Source: Flavobacteriales bacterium (GTDB taxonomy: Bacteria > Bacteroidota > Bacteroidia > Flavobacteriales > Flavobacteriaceae). Taken from it: a DNA stretch of 64,000 nucleotides. The stretch is from NCBI GenBank assembly GCA_024643405.1, contig JAHENA010000003.1:1-64000 (forward strand). The letters are read 5' to 3'. Under the pieces are notes generated by a model. The model was not told the origin of the DNA, did no database searches, and saw only the letters and a program-made list of their open reading frames with translations. Shown here one piece after another: positions 1-9,275 of this stretch (the first letter of the stretch is position 1; the number at the start of each line of letters is the position of its first letter). The translations under genes and the position numbers were made by a program.

Positions 1-998
1 GCAGGGTCAGAGGCATCTCCCAATCTTATTACCACCATATTTTTACTTGGAATTACATAGATTCGTTGATCTCTTGCACCCATTGCAGCATACATGTCTA
101 CAGGTGCATTTGGCACTAAAGAGCCTTGATAAACGGTTTGTTCACCAGGAATCATAAAACTCGTTTTTCCATTGAGCCACCAAAAGTAACCATAAGAAGG
201 ATTGATATTTTGTGAAGTTGCTATACTTTCATTAAAAAAGGATTCATTTATAACTTGCTCATTGTTCCATTTTCCTTTGTTCAATGCCAAGAGTCCAAAC
301 CTTGCCATACTTCTTGTCGTGCTATGGTAAATGGTAAAAATAGTTCCAAAATCCCAAAAACCATCCATCCCTATTTTGGTCTTTATTTTTTCGTTGAAAT
401 AGGTTTCAAAAGGTTTGTTACTTGCACTTGCAACCACATCTGTTAATTTTTGAAAAATGTTACTATAGGCCCATCTTGTTCCAGCGTCTGCAACATAGGT
501 CAAATTTGACTTAATAATGTATTGTTTCGTGTCATCATTGCCTGATGTCATTGTCAATAAATGTTTTACTGTGATCAAATTTTCTTTTTCTAAAGGCATA
601 CTTGTCCATGCTGTGCCTAAATAATCTGATGCTTTATAATTGATATTTAATAAATTTTCATGATGGGCGATTCCTACTGTGGTGCCAACTAATGTTTTAC
701 CTGCACTATTCCATTCCCAGTCTGAACTAGGGGTGTGTCCATCAAAATATTCTTCCATAACGATTCTACCATTCACAAGTATCATAAACGATTTTGTGTT
801 TTTTTGAAAGAGATAATCTTTTAGAGGTTGGATTGCATTTTGATTCCAACTCAAACTTGAAATCGACTTAGTTTCCCATGCATTATTCGTATTGGAAGGA
901 AAATACATAGTTTCAGATGGTGTTGGTTGCGCATCATCGTCATTTTTACTACAACTCAAAATTGATAGTAAAAGAAATATAAAATGGTATGTCTTCAT
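1..998 (-). CDS. Serine hydrolase, beta-lactamase (class C/PBP-like) family lipoprotein, 3' end missing
   Basis: Reading leftward from an ATG at 998, the frame stays open for 332 codons to the window edge, so the C-terminus is missing. The start is a lipoprotein signal ending at Cys16, followed by an Asp-rich linker, so the protein is probably membrane-anchored. The class C beta-lactamase/DD-peptidase fold is supported by an SxxK motif (Ser98-Ala-Gly-Lys101), a Tyr-Ser-Asn motif at 178-180 and the pattern TVKHLLTMTSG between them. In this family Ser of SxxK is the acylated nucleophile and Tyr of YxN the general base. The substrate cannot be told: most flavobacterial homologues are esterases or peptidases rather than antibiotic-resistance enzymes. 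It is separated by about 200 bases from the gene upstream and is probably its own transcript. Confidence 0.88.
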   Translation of the reverse strand, partial: MKTYHFIFLLLSILSCSKNDDDAQPTPSETMYFPSNTNNAWETKSISSLSWNQNAIQPLKDYLFQKNTKSFMILVNGRIVMEEYFDGHTPSSDWEWNSAGKTLVGTTVGIAHHENLLNINYKASDYLGTAWTSMPLEKENLITVKHLLTMTSGNDDTKQYIIKSNLTYVADAGTRWAYSNIFQKLTDVVASASNKPFETYFNEKIKTKIGMDGFWDFGTIFTIYHSTTRSMARFGLLALNKGKWNNEQVINESFFNESIATSQNINPSYGYFWWLNGKTSFMIPGEQTVYQGSLVPNAPVDMYAAMGARDQRIYVIPSKNMVVIRLGDASDP

Positions 999-1050
999 AG
1001 TATAAATTTTATAAGTGGATATATTTTTTAGGGACAGGTTTAAAGTGTGT

Positions 1051-1069
1051 TAAACGAAGTTATCGTTTA
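1051..1069. other. Short perfect inverted repeat upstream of the serine hydrolase gene
   Basis: TAAACGA (1051-1057) and TCGTTTA (1063-1069) form 7-base arms around a 5-base spacer, 53-71 bases upstream of the ATG at 998 on the minus strand. There is no T-tract, so it does not look like an intrinsic terminator of the gene ending at 1195. It could be an operator, or chance in AT-rich DNA. Confidence 0.25.
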
Positions 1070-1194
1070 TTTCTGACAAAGTCAATACCAATAAAAGAAG
1101 AACCTATTGATTGTTTAATTTACTTTTTTAGGTAACTTTTTCGTTTACTGAGATTGTTTTGGAATTTAAGAACGTAAGTATTTTATAATCAAGG

Positions 1195-1959
1195 TTATTT
1201 TTGATCAAAGGGTGCTATAGCCGTTATCCATCCCGTAATAATGGTTGGTTCGTTTGAGATAAATACGCCTGTTTGTAGATTAAAACGAACAATTTCATTA
1301 AAGGGGTTTATGGTTATTATTTCATTGTTGGAAATGGTTAAACAGTACGTTCCTGTACTTTCTATTATTGGGATGGTACTTTCTTTTTTGTTTGATAAAT
1401 TTAATTTTATTACAGGTTCTTTTTCGGAATAACGTAAGTAATACAAATCATTACCTGCGATAGCAATATCTGGAATAGTAAAGGAAGAATTTTGTGTAGC
1501 TATTTCTTCAACTAGGGCTCCGTTTTTTTCTATTTTCTTAATCACTTTATTATCTGAATAGTACAAATAATCATTTTGTAAAGCGATGCCTTCCGTTTTA
1601 ATATTTTTAATTTCAGATATGATTTGACCATTTTCGGGGTTGAGTTCATAGATGGATTCGTATTCTCCCACGCCGCCAACCCATAAAGATTCTCCATTGT
1701 ATGCTAAGGCATGAGGCGATTCTAAATTTTCAGGTAAATCCAGTTTTAATTCAATGGTTGCGGTTGTTTCATTATACAAATAGATGCCCGGGGCTTCATA
1801 ATTTCGATGTGTTAATATCCACCATTTATATTGAATAGTGTCATTGCTGGTTGTATCTATGATGCTAATATTTTCTACCCGATCATCAAAATCTTTATTA
1901 CATGAATTAAATAAAATTGTAAAAATGAGTAAAGTCAATATAGTGGATGCTGCTTTCAT
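1195..1959 (-). CDS. Putative beta-propeller lipoprotein
   Basis: A 254-residue predicted lipoprotein with a signal peptide ending in a lipobox at Cys20. The body has recurring short units of the kind (hydrophobic)-Tyr-x-Leu-Asn-x-x-(Thr/Asn)-Gly, for example near ELNPENGQI and RFNLQTGVF. Such units are typical of NHL/YVTN-like beta-propellers that read as property-of-blade repeats. It is the last gene of a minus-strand unit: 25 bases separate it from the DUF1501 gene. The context suggests a surface or periplasmic partner of the DUF1800/DUF1501 pair, but no substrate can be inferred. The propeller assignment is by repeat pattern only. Confidence 0.7.
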   Translation of the reverse strand: MKAASTILTLLIFTILFNSCNKDFDDRVENISIIDTTSNDTIQYKWWILTHRNYEAPGIYLYNETTATIELKLDLPENLESPHALAYNGESLWVGGVGEYESIYELNPENGQIISEIKNIKTEGIALQNDYLYYSDNKVIKKIEKNGALVEEIATQNSSFTIPDIAIAGNDLYYLRYSEKEPVIKLNLSNKKESTIPIIESTGTYCLTISNNEIITINPFNEIVRFNLQTGVFISNEPTIITGWITAIAPFDQK

Positions 1960-1984
1960 AATTTTTTTAAATTATTGATATAAA

Positions 1985-3613
1985 CTATATTTTAATAACT
2001 TTATGAACTTCTTTTTTACTTCCCGAAAGAATTTCAAAGAAATAAATACCGCTGCTGTAGTTAAATAAATTGATAGTTACTTTACCATCAATTAATGTAT
2101 CCGTTCTGTCTACTAATAAAATACCAGAAGCATTATAGATTTTATATGAAACGGTTTCAACAACATGAATACCAGAAATATGAACATTGTCTTTAAATGG
2201 ATTGGGATACACTAACCAGTTTTTATTTTCTTTTGTAGGGTCTATGGTACTTGCAATACAACCTTTAGATATATCAAACGCCGATTTTAAAAGATCTTCT
2301 ATTTTTAAATTAACAAAACTTTCGTTTAAAGTGTGATTGAAAAATGTGGCGTCAATAATAGTATCATCTGCACCAAGATAATTTTGTAGTAGGGTGGCAA
2401 ATGTTTGTCTGTAATCGTACTGCACCGTTTGAATTTGATAGTTGTTGGAGCTTGTGGCTTCGGTTAAATCTGGGTTTGTGCCCGAAACACCTCCAGCCAC
2501 GGGTTTACCAAAAACAAACATAGGGGCTATTTCGCCATGATCTGTACCTAAATTACCATTCTCAGCCGCTTTTCTGCCAAACTCTGAAAAGGTAAGTCCA
2601 ACCACATCATCGGCTAGGTTTTGGCTCACCAAATCATTCATAAAAGCTTCCATACTTCCAGATAAGTCCGTTAATAAACTGTGATGTTTTCCTAAAGCCT
2701 CACCAACGCCTTGTACCTGTGCATTATGTGTATCAAAACCAGAAATACGAACCATATATACTTTTGTTCCTAAATCGCCACTTATTAATCGTGCCACTGT
2801 TTTTAACTGATTTGATAAATCGCTATCTGGGTAGCTTACATCGTTTTTTCCACTGTTAAAAGCATTCGAAATAGATGCTGCATAGGTGTTAGATAATGAA
2901 TCGGTATTGGTTATGTACTCTAATTGTTTACCATAATCTGAATCTGGAATATTTAAGGGAGGTGCGCCTCCCAATCCGCTTAACACTGAATAAAAACCAG
3001 CAGGATCTTGTCCGGAAATGTTTAATGATAAGCCGTGAGCTTCTTCAGCATGAAAGCCTAATGATGTTTTATTTGAGCCAATTTCTACCGCAATGGGATA
3101 GGTTTCTACAATCAAATCTGAATAATATAATTCCATAAAACGACCTATCCAACCTGTATCATCACCATTTAAAAGACTGTTGCCGTCGTTTCCGGTTAAA
3201 TATAAATCGGTCGACTTAAAATGACTTTTGTTTTGTGATGGATAACCCACAGATTGCATAATTCTCAGCCAGCTTTTATCATATAATGATTTAAGTCCTG
3301 TAAGTGCTGGATTTAAACCTATTTGTTGATTGTCTGGTAAAGTACTGTCTAAATTAATATACTTGTTTGCTCCTGAAATAGGCACTTTTATAGTGGGTCT
3401 TAAATTGCTATAAATATCATATTGGTTTAAGGGAACAATAGTATTTAAACCATCATTAGCACCTGCTAAATTAATAAGGACTAACTTTCTGTTTGAAATA
3501 TCTGGGCACTCGGCATAAGGCATAAAAGATTTTAATGCGGCTTGCAGTTGAAAAGGTGTTAAAGCAACTACTGATGCTGATGCCGAAAGTTTTATAAAAT
3601 TTCTTCTTTTCAT
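1985..3613 (-). CDS. DUF1501 family protein with T9SS type A sorting domain
   Basis: A 542-residue exported protein. The N-terminus MKRRNFIKLSAS resembles a twin-arginine signal. The core carries DUF1501 hallmarks: LVLINLAGANDGLNTIVP near residue 50, then SGFDTHNAQ and LTFSEFGRKAAENGNLGTDHG, the metal-site-like Asp/His motifs that relate the family to sulfatase/phosphatase folds. Residues from about 466 (NWLVYPNPFKDN) to the end form a T9SS type A sorting domain, so the protein should pass the outer membrane and be anchored or released. It follows the DUF1800 gene by 93 bases. DUF1501 and DUF1800 genes are commonly adjacent in many phyla; their biochemical role is not established. Confidence 0.92.
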   Translation of the reverse strand: MKRRNFIKLSASASVVALTPFQLQAALKSFMPYAECPDISNRKLVLINLAGANDGLNTIVPLNQYDIYSNLRPTIKVPISGANKYINLDSTLPDNQQIGLNPALTGLKSLYDKSWLRIMQSVGYPSQNKSHFKSTDLYLTGNDGNSLLNGDDTGWIGRFMELYYSDLIVETYPIAVEIGSNKTSLGFHAEEAHGLSLNISGQDPAGFYSVLSGLGGAPPLNIPDSDYGKQLEYITNTDSLSNTYAASISNAFNSGKNDVSYPDSDLSNQLKTVARLISGDLGTKVYMVRISGFDTHNAQVQGVGEALGKHHSLLTDLSGSMEAFMNDLVSQNLADDVVGLTFSEFGRKAAENGNLGTDHGEIAPMFVFGKPVAGGVSGTNPDLTEATSSNNYQIQTVQYDYRQTFATLLQNYLGADDTIIDATFFNHTLNESFVNLKIEDLLKSAFDISKGCIASTIDPTKENKNWLVYPNPFKDNVHISGIHVVETVSYKIYNASGILLVDRTDTLIDGKVTINLFNYSSGIYFFEILSGSKKEVHKVIKI

Positions 3614-3706
3614 GAGTTCATTTTTTTTGTTCTGTTAAAGGCTCATGCCATAGCCAAATAAAATTAGAGTTAAGTCTGGGTTGGGTAATTGTGATTTCAT
3701 AAATGA

Positions 3707-5346
3707 TTACATTAATTGAAATTCTGCAGCATTAACCATTGCAATAATTAAAGCGTCTAAACGGGTTTTTACTGTGGTATCATCATTGCTGCTGAGGTAT
3801 TGAGACCAAACGCCTGTCCAATAATAATCGGGATAACCTTCATCAATTAAAAAGCTTTTGAAGTAATTCGTTCTATCGGTGTCAATACTTTCAGGATATA
3901 ATAAATCTGCAATTTCAGAAACCAATAAATTAGGGTCAGAAGCATTCGCAATTTTATTTTTTACAAAGGCAACGGTATCTAGTTGTGCATAAATATTACC
4001 TCCGCTAATGGTGTTTTTGCCTTCAATTAAACTTTCAATAAGTTTATATCTCCCAATCAGTGTATTTGACGAGAACCAGTTTCTGTCAAATCCAGGTTCT
4101 TGATAATAAGCAGGATAGCCGGCAACAGAATCTGGGCTGTAAAATTCCATGCCTGCAGCTGGAAAAAACCTGTTATGTATAAAATTCAGGAAAAAATTTC
4201 TGTAGAAATATAGTGCATCTGTGCTTGGGTCTGGATAATTTAATTCAAACATTGAACAGACTTCCGAGAGTAATTGTAACGGGCTTTTGATGATACTTCC
4301 AATAATATTATCTGTCGCATCACTATCATCAGCATCATAAAAGTGTTCACTTGAAAGTAACGTGGTTACAACGGGTAAAATTTCATAATCATTATCAATT
4401 AGTATTTGTGCCAATGGTGTTATGATATCGGTTTCAACTTCGGCAGTCCATTCGCTTTTTACAAAATAACGATAGAGCTTTCTGCAATAGGCTTTAGCAG
4501 TTTCTGGTTGTGCAAAAACCATTTCAACAAAATCATCGAGTTCTTCAAAGGCCCCTAAAACGGTGTCTCTACCTATTATAACTTGACTGCCAAAGGCATT
4601 ACTAAAGGTTTTATTATTAGTGTCGTGTTGGTTAATGTTGACGTAGCCCATTGGAATATTGGTGTCAAGGTCAATAGCGCTTCGGTCATTTAGTTTTTTA
4701 AACCCAGAAAATACTTTAGCGGCTTGCTGAATATCTAATTCGGTATAATTGGTATAATTATCTTGCCCAATTTGTTCGCCTTTTAAAATGGTAAAAAGCT
4801 CTAAATATTCACGTGCATAATTTTCATTTGGATTATTTTTATTGTTTTGTGTATTATCTAAATAATCAAGCATCCCATTATCTAAAGTGATTTTTTTAGC
4901 TAAGGTTTTAAGATTTCCAAAGGCATAAAAATCTAATAAATTGAGATGATCAAAAAAATAGGTTGGAGCACCCACGCCATCATCTTTTGCTACTACAAAA
5001 CTGGTATGTAAAAAGAAAGACAGTTTGTGCTTTAAAGTGGTTTGTTGCATCGCATTATGCCACCACCACGCCGTCACTTGGGCACGTTTTCTGCCTTGCC
5101 CATCCAATGAATTTGGAAGCTCTGTTGAAGAGGTCCAAAACCCATCAGGATTATCAGTTGGTTCCGGATCAAAAGGTTCTGATAGTGCATTGGGTAATGA
5201 TGTTGTCAAGCCATTAACGGCAGCCGTTGCAGACATTCCGACAAACGCATCTAATTGCTCTTTTGTAAAATTAAAAGTAGCGCGCCTGAGTAGATGTTTT
5301 GCCTTTCTAAAATCTAAATTTGACCCAAGAGGATTAAGTGATGCCA
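3707..5346 (-). CDS. DUF1800 domain-containing protein
   Basis: A 546-residue protein with the DUF1800 pattern: KAKHLLRRATFNFTKEQLDAFVG at the N-terminus, a central NENYAREYLELFTIL segment, then DIQQAAKVFSGF. The ATG at 5346 (MASLNPLGS) is chosen over an in-frame TTG at 5365, which would add only six residues. No signal peptide is evident with either start, although the family partner DUF1501 is exported. It heads the operon DUF1800 - DUF1501 - propeller lipoprotein. The family function is unknown; conserved pairing with DUF1501 is established, and a role in export or assembly of the partner is only a guess. Confidence 0.9.
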
Positions 5347-5495
5347 TACCTATTTTTTTGGGCAAAATAGAAAAAAGATGTATTTATTGTTGTAAAAAAT
5401 GATTTTTTTCGTTGAAAATGAACAGGTTAAGGTTTTTAATCGATAAAAGTGACTTATACATATAAATTATTTATCTTTAAAAAATAGCCATCGTG

Positions 5496-6461
5496 TTACT
5501 TTGGCTTCCATTTGCTTTCAATCCATCCTTGTTGTTCTTCTTTATTAAGGAAGGTCCACGCCACAATACGGCTGGATTTGTTTCCTGTTCCCAAAGGAAT
5601 GGTTTTAACTTCAAGAGCGTTTTCTTTTTCTAAAGATTTGTAAATGCCTTTTAAATTAGATTGTTTGGATACGAGGGTAGAAAACCAATAAAAGGTTTTA
5701 GAGAATTTTTTACTTTCTCTAATAATATTATGAATAAACTTGTGTTCGCCGCCATCACAGATTAATTCATTACTAATACCGGCAAAATTGAGCTGAGGTT
5801 TTTTTTCAACTTTCCCTGACAGATTTTTTATTTTTCTAAGTGTTCCTTTTTGAGCTTCTTCAGCAGATGCATGAAATGGCGGATTGCAAATGGAGATATC
5901 GATTTTTTCATCTCGGTCTATTGTACCATAAAAAACGTCTTTTGGGTTATTTTGTAACCTCAATGTAATCTTACCTTTAAGTGATGTATTAGAGTCGACA
6001 ATATTCTGCGCTGATAGAATCGATTTTGGTTCAATGTCTGACCCAATAAAATTCCAGCCATATTCTGTCACGCCTATAATTGGGTAGATACAGCTAGCGC
6101 CAACACCAATATCAAAACACGTTATTTTGTTCCCTGTTGGAACCCTGCCAAAATTATTTTCGCTTAACAAATCAGCTATGTGGTGCATGTAATCGGCTCT
6201 TCCTGGTATAGGTGGGCATAGGTTTTCATCTGGAAAGTCCCAGTTTTTAATGCCATAATAATGGTGCAGCAAGGCTTTGTTTAAAAGTTTTACAACCACA
6301 GGATTAGCAAAATCGACGGATTCTACCCCAAATTTATTAGGCTTAATATACTTTGCCAATTCGGGAGAAACCTTTGATAAGGCACTTAAATCATATCGTT
6401 CCCGGTTCTTGTTACGAGAATGCAGCCTTGTTTTTTCTAGCCCGTTTTTTTTTATCGACAT
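5496..6461 (-). CDS. rlmF: 23S rRNA (adenine(1618)-N(6))-methyltransferase RlmF
   Basis: 321 residues, the usual length of RlmF. The protein shows an AdoMet-binding Rossmann start (CFDIGVGASCIYPIIG, near residue 115) and the N6-adenine methyltransferase catalytic motif IV, Asn-Pro-Pro-Phe, in DISICNPPFHAS near residue 193. The N-terminal HSRNKNRERYDL and the motif NKALLHHYYGIKNWDFP are typical of RlmF/YbiN. It methylates A1618 of 23S rRNA using S-adenosylmethionine. It is monocistronic, with about 100-150 bases on either side, and a TAnnTTTG element lies at 6513-6520 upstream. Confidence 0.93.
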   Translation of the reverse strand: MSIKKNGLEKTRLHSRNKNRERYDLSALSKVSPELAKYIKPNKFGVESVDFANPVVVKLLNKALLHHYYGIKNWDFPDENLCPPIPGRADYMHHIADLLSENNFGRVPTGNKITCFDIGVGASCIYPIIGVTEYGWNFIGSDIEPKSILSAQNIVDSNTSLKGKITLRLQNNPKDVFYGTIDRDEKIDISICNPPFHASAEEAQKGTLRKIKNLSGKVEKKPQLNFAGISNELICDGGEHKFIHNIIRESKKFSKTFYWFSTLVSKQSNLKGIYKSLEKENALEVKTIPLGTGNKSSRIVAWTFLNKEEQQGWIESKWKPK

Positions 6462-6512
6462 GCTTAATAATTGTTTCTTACAGGAATTTTAAATAATCCT
6501 ATTTCTTTTATC

Positions 6513-6520
6513 CAAAATTA
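6513..6520 (-). promoter_or_regulatory. Bacteroidota -7 promoter element upstream of rlmF
   Basis: On the minus strand these bases read TAATTTTG, a full match to the TAnnTTTG -7 consensus, 52 bases upstream of the rlmF ATG. No clear -33 TTG was found at the expected distance. Confidence 0.5.
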
Positions 6521-6563
6521 CGCATATCGACTTAACATGAATTGTTTTTATGCTATAAACCTT

Positions 6564-8276
6564 TTATTTTTTATAAACGGTAGTTCCTTCTTTTATGGTT
6601 TCAATTACTTGAATATCTTTTATAGCGTCTACATCAACTTTTAGCGGATTCTTATCCAAAATCACCAAATCTGCTAATTTATCAGCCTCAAGAGTTCCTT
6701 TAGTCTCTTGTTCAAAATGCGCATAGGCACTCCAGTCTGTAATGGCTTTAAGGGCTTCATATGGTGTGAGTCTTTCTGTTTCTCCAATAATGGCTCCTGA
6801 ACGAGAAGTTCTGCTGACGGCGGTCCAAACCACACGCATTAAATTAGGTAAAGCCACAGGCGCATCGGTATGAATAGTAAGTTTAATTCCTTTATTTAAC
6901 GCCGTTCTGGTTGGACTAATTTTATTTCCAAGGCTATCACCAATAATTTGTTTATGCCAGTCGCCCCAGTAAAAAGTATGCAATGGAAACAGAGATGCAA
7001 TAACATTTAAATCTTTTATGGCATCTAATTGATCTTCTCTGATATATTGTCCATGTATAAGAGTGAATCGCCTGTCCTCATTTCCGTATTTTACTGTTAA
7101 AGGTTTTAAAGTGCGAATCATCTGATCAATGGCGGCATCCCCATTAGCATGCGTTAATGTTTGCCAGTTATTTTTAAAGGCTTTTTCATAAATAGCAGTC
7201 AAGTCGTCATCTTTTGGAATTGCAGGATAACCCGCATAATCTTTTGCGGCTCCATCTGGTAGAATCAGGTAAGGTTGTGTTCTCCAGGCCGTTCTGCCCT
7301 GAGGTGAGCCATCTAAAGTCACTTTCATACCACCAATTCTGTAATGGTTTGTATAATTTTTACTATTCCATTTAGAATCCATATACTTATCGACAAATAG
7401 ATAGTCAATATAGCTAATGGCATCTAATTTTAATTTTCCTGAATCGGCCATTTTCGCAAGTAGTTCATGGTTTTGCATGGCTCTTCCTTCTTGAGCGGTG
7501 GTGTAACCAAATGACAATGCCATTTCTTGACCATCTTCAAAGAAACGTAATGCCGCGGCATCACTTGTAGGAGAAAGTGCCCCTATCATATATGGAATTG
7601 CTGCTAATTCTTCTAATACACCATTGGGTTCATTAGATCCTTTTTCACGTCTGATAATACCACCTTCTGGATTTTTTGTGTCAGAAGTTATCCCCAGTTT
7701 TTCTAATCCTTTAGAATTTACTACGGCAAAATGTCCGGAAATATGGGTAATCATTATAGGAAATTCTGTAGTTACCTGGTCTAAATCGTGTTTGGTAAGA
7801 AATCGTTTTTCTTCAATGACTGAATCATCAAAACCGGTACCAAAAATCCATCCAGTTAATGCTCTGTTTTCTAAAGTATTCCATTCCTTTAGTAATGCAA
7901 TAATAGTAGGAATGTCTTTTGCTGTGGCGTCCGGTGGTGGTAACAATTGAGCGCCAATGGCTTGCGCTGCAAAATTGGCAAAATGGGCATGTCCATCAAT
8001 AAATCCTGGCAATAAAGTTCTGCCGTCCAAATTTATCATCACATGGCCAGCACCGGCAATTTCCATGGCTTTATCAGAGGCACCTACAAATGCTATTTTT
8101 CCATCTCTTACTACTAAGGCTTCCGCATAAACAGGTGAATCACCAACCATTGTTAAAATATCGCCATTGTAATAAACGGTTGCTTTAGACTCAGAAGCGT
8201 TGTTATTTGAAGTTTTTTCGTTTTTACAACTGGAAACCAATAGTAATGACAAACAAATAAGGAATAGATTTTTCAT
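6564..8276 (-). CDS. YtcJ-type amidohydrolase lipoprotein
   Basis: 570 residues beginning with a lipoprotein signal (lipobox Cys17), so the enzyme is probably periplasmic or surface-exposed. The metal-binding His-x-His of the amidohydrolase superfamily is at His96/His98 in GFIDGHAHF. Further on are GGMKVTLDGSPQGRTAW, THANGDAAID and IHTDAPVALPNLM, the sequence signature of the YtcJ-like branch (amidohydrolase 3). The C-terminal ADLVILDKNPLKVD closes the small beta-sandwich. Family members hydrolyse diverse cyclic amides and N-acyl compounds; the substrate is unknown here. It lies 96 bases downstream of the dienelactone-hydrolase-like gene and may be cotranscribed. Confidence 0.9.
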   Translation of the reverse strand: MKNLFLICLSLLLVSSCKNEKTSNNNASESKATVYYNGDILTMVGDSPVYAEALVVRDGKIAFVGASDKAMEIAGAGHVMINLDGRTLLPGFIDGHAHFANFAAQAIGAQLLPPPDATAKDIPTIIALLKEWNTLENRALTGWIFGTGFDDSVIEEKRFLTKHDLDQVTTEFPIMITHISGHFAVVNSKGLEKLGITSDTKNPEGGIIRREKGSNEPNGVLEELAAIPYMIGALSPTSDAAALRFFEDGQEMALSFGYTTAQEGRAMQNHELLAKMADSGKLKLDAISYIDYLFVDKYMDSKWNSKNYTNHYRIGGMKVTLDGSPQGRTAWRTQPYLILPDGAAKDYAGYPAIPKDDDLTAIYEKAFKNNWQTLTHANGDAAIDQMIRTLKPLTVKYGNEDRRFTLIHGQYIREDQLDAIKDLNVIASLFPLHTFYWGDWHKQIIGDSLGNKISPTRTALNKGIKLTIHTDAPVALPNLMRVVWTAVSRTSRSGAIIGETERLTPYEALKAITDWSAYAHFEQETKGTLEADKLADLVILDKNPLKVDVDAIKDIQVIETIKEGTTVYKK

Positions 8277-8372
8277 ATAAGCTTATGATTTTAATTTTTT
8301 TAAAAATAATATTTTTCTTCAAAATCAACCATTAAAGTTGATATCTTAGAGCGTATCCTTTCTGAAATCAAA

Positions 8373-9260
8373 TTAAATGAGTTTGCTTTTGAAAAATGTG
8401 ATGGTTCGTTCCCATGCCAAATCAGCAGCAGCCTTATCAAATCGTGGGGTGGTATTGTTGTGAAAACCATGATTAACATCGGGGTAAAAATAGACCGTAT
8501 ATTCAATTTGGTTTTCTTTTAATGAGGTTTCATAAGCAGGCCAACCTTCATTAACTCGGGTGTCTAAGCCTGCATATTGTAATAATAGTGGCGCCTTAAT
8601 TTGTGTAGCTTCTTCAGCAGTTGGTTGTCCGCCATAAAAAGGAACAGCCCCTTTAAGCGTTGGAATTTTTACTGCCATCATATTGGCAATCCAGCCACCA
8701 AAACAAAATCCAACCACTCCAATATTGCCATCACATTGATGGTGTGTTTTTAAATAATCATAAGCAGCAATAAAATCTTCCAGCATCTCGTTACGGTCAC
8801 GCTGGCGCTGTAAAGCTCTGCCGTCGTCGTCATTGCCCGGATAGCCACCCAATGGCGTTAAGGCGTCTGGAGCCAAGGTGATAAAACCTTCAAGAGCGGC
8901 ACGTCTGCCAACATCTTCAATATATGGGTTTAAACCGCGGTTTTCATGTACAACCACAATGCCGGGTAATTTTATATCAGTATTATTTGGCATAGATAAG
9001 AGTCCTTTAATAGTGCCACCACCTTTTGGAGAATCATAAGTAATGTAGTCTGAATCTAAGCGTTCATCATCTGGTTTTACTAAAATACTTTCAACGTAAT
9101 TTGGTGACATAAAACTTAATAGGGAGGAAACGGTTAAACCACCAATAGCATAAAGTGATAGTTTTTCAACAAATTGACGTCTGTCAATTTTATTGTGCGC
9201 ATAATCGTCGTATAAATCAAAAACTTCCTGATTAATATCTTCTTTTTTTAATGGTTTCAT
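8373..9260 (-). CDS. Dienelactone hydrolase family protein with Tat-like signal
   Basis: 295 residues with the alpha/beta hydrolase triad of the dienelactone hydrolase family: Cys186 in GVVGFCFGGW, Asp233 in AGLDTRVNEG and His264 in DVNHGFHN. The motif VVVHENRGLNPYIEDVGRR near residue 105 is also typical. The N-terminus has a 25-residue cytoplasmic-looking stretch, then DRRQFVEKL (Arg27-Arg28) and a hydrophobic segment, which resembles a Tat signal placed unusually far from the start. It is followed after 96 bases by the amidohydrolase gene and preceded, 15 bases away, by the duplicated lipoprotein gene, with which it surely shares a transcript. Substrate unknown. Confidence 0.92.
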   Translation of the reverse strand: MKPLKKEDINQEVFDLYDDYAHNKIDRRQFVEKLSLYAIGGLTVSSLLSFMSPNYVESILVKPDDERLDSDYITYDSPKGGGTIKGLLSMPNNTDIKLPGIVVVHENRGLNPYIEDVGRRAALEGFITLAPDALTPLGGYPGNDDDGRALQRQRDRNEMLEDFIAAYDYLKTHHQCDGNIGVVGFCFGGWIANMMAVKIPTLKGAVPFYGGQPTAEEATQIKAPLLLQYAGLDTRVNEGWPAYETSLKENQIEYTVYFYPDVNHGFHNNTTPRFDKAAADLAWERTITFFKSKLI

Positions 9261-9275
9261 AAAACAAATATTTAA

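Noticed and set aside
7624..7950. 108-codon plus-strand frame inside the amidohydrolase gene
   Set aside because: It is an antisense shadow of a well-supported gene with no motif of its own.
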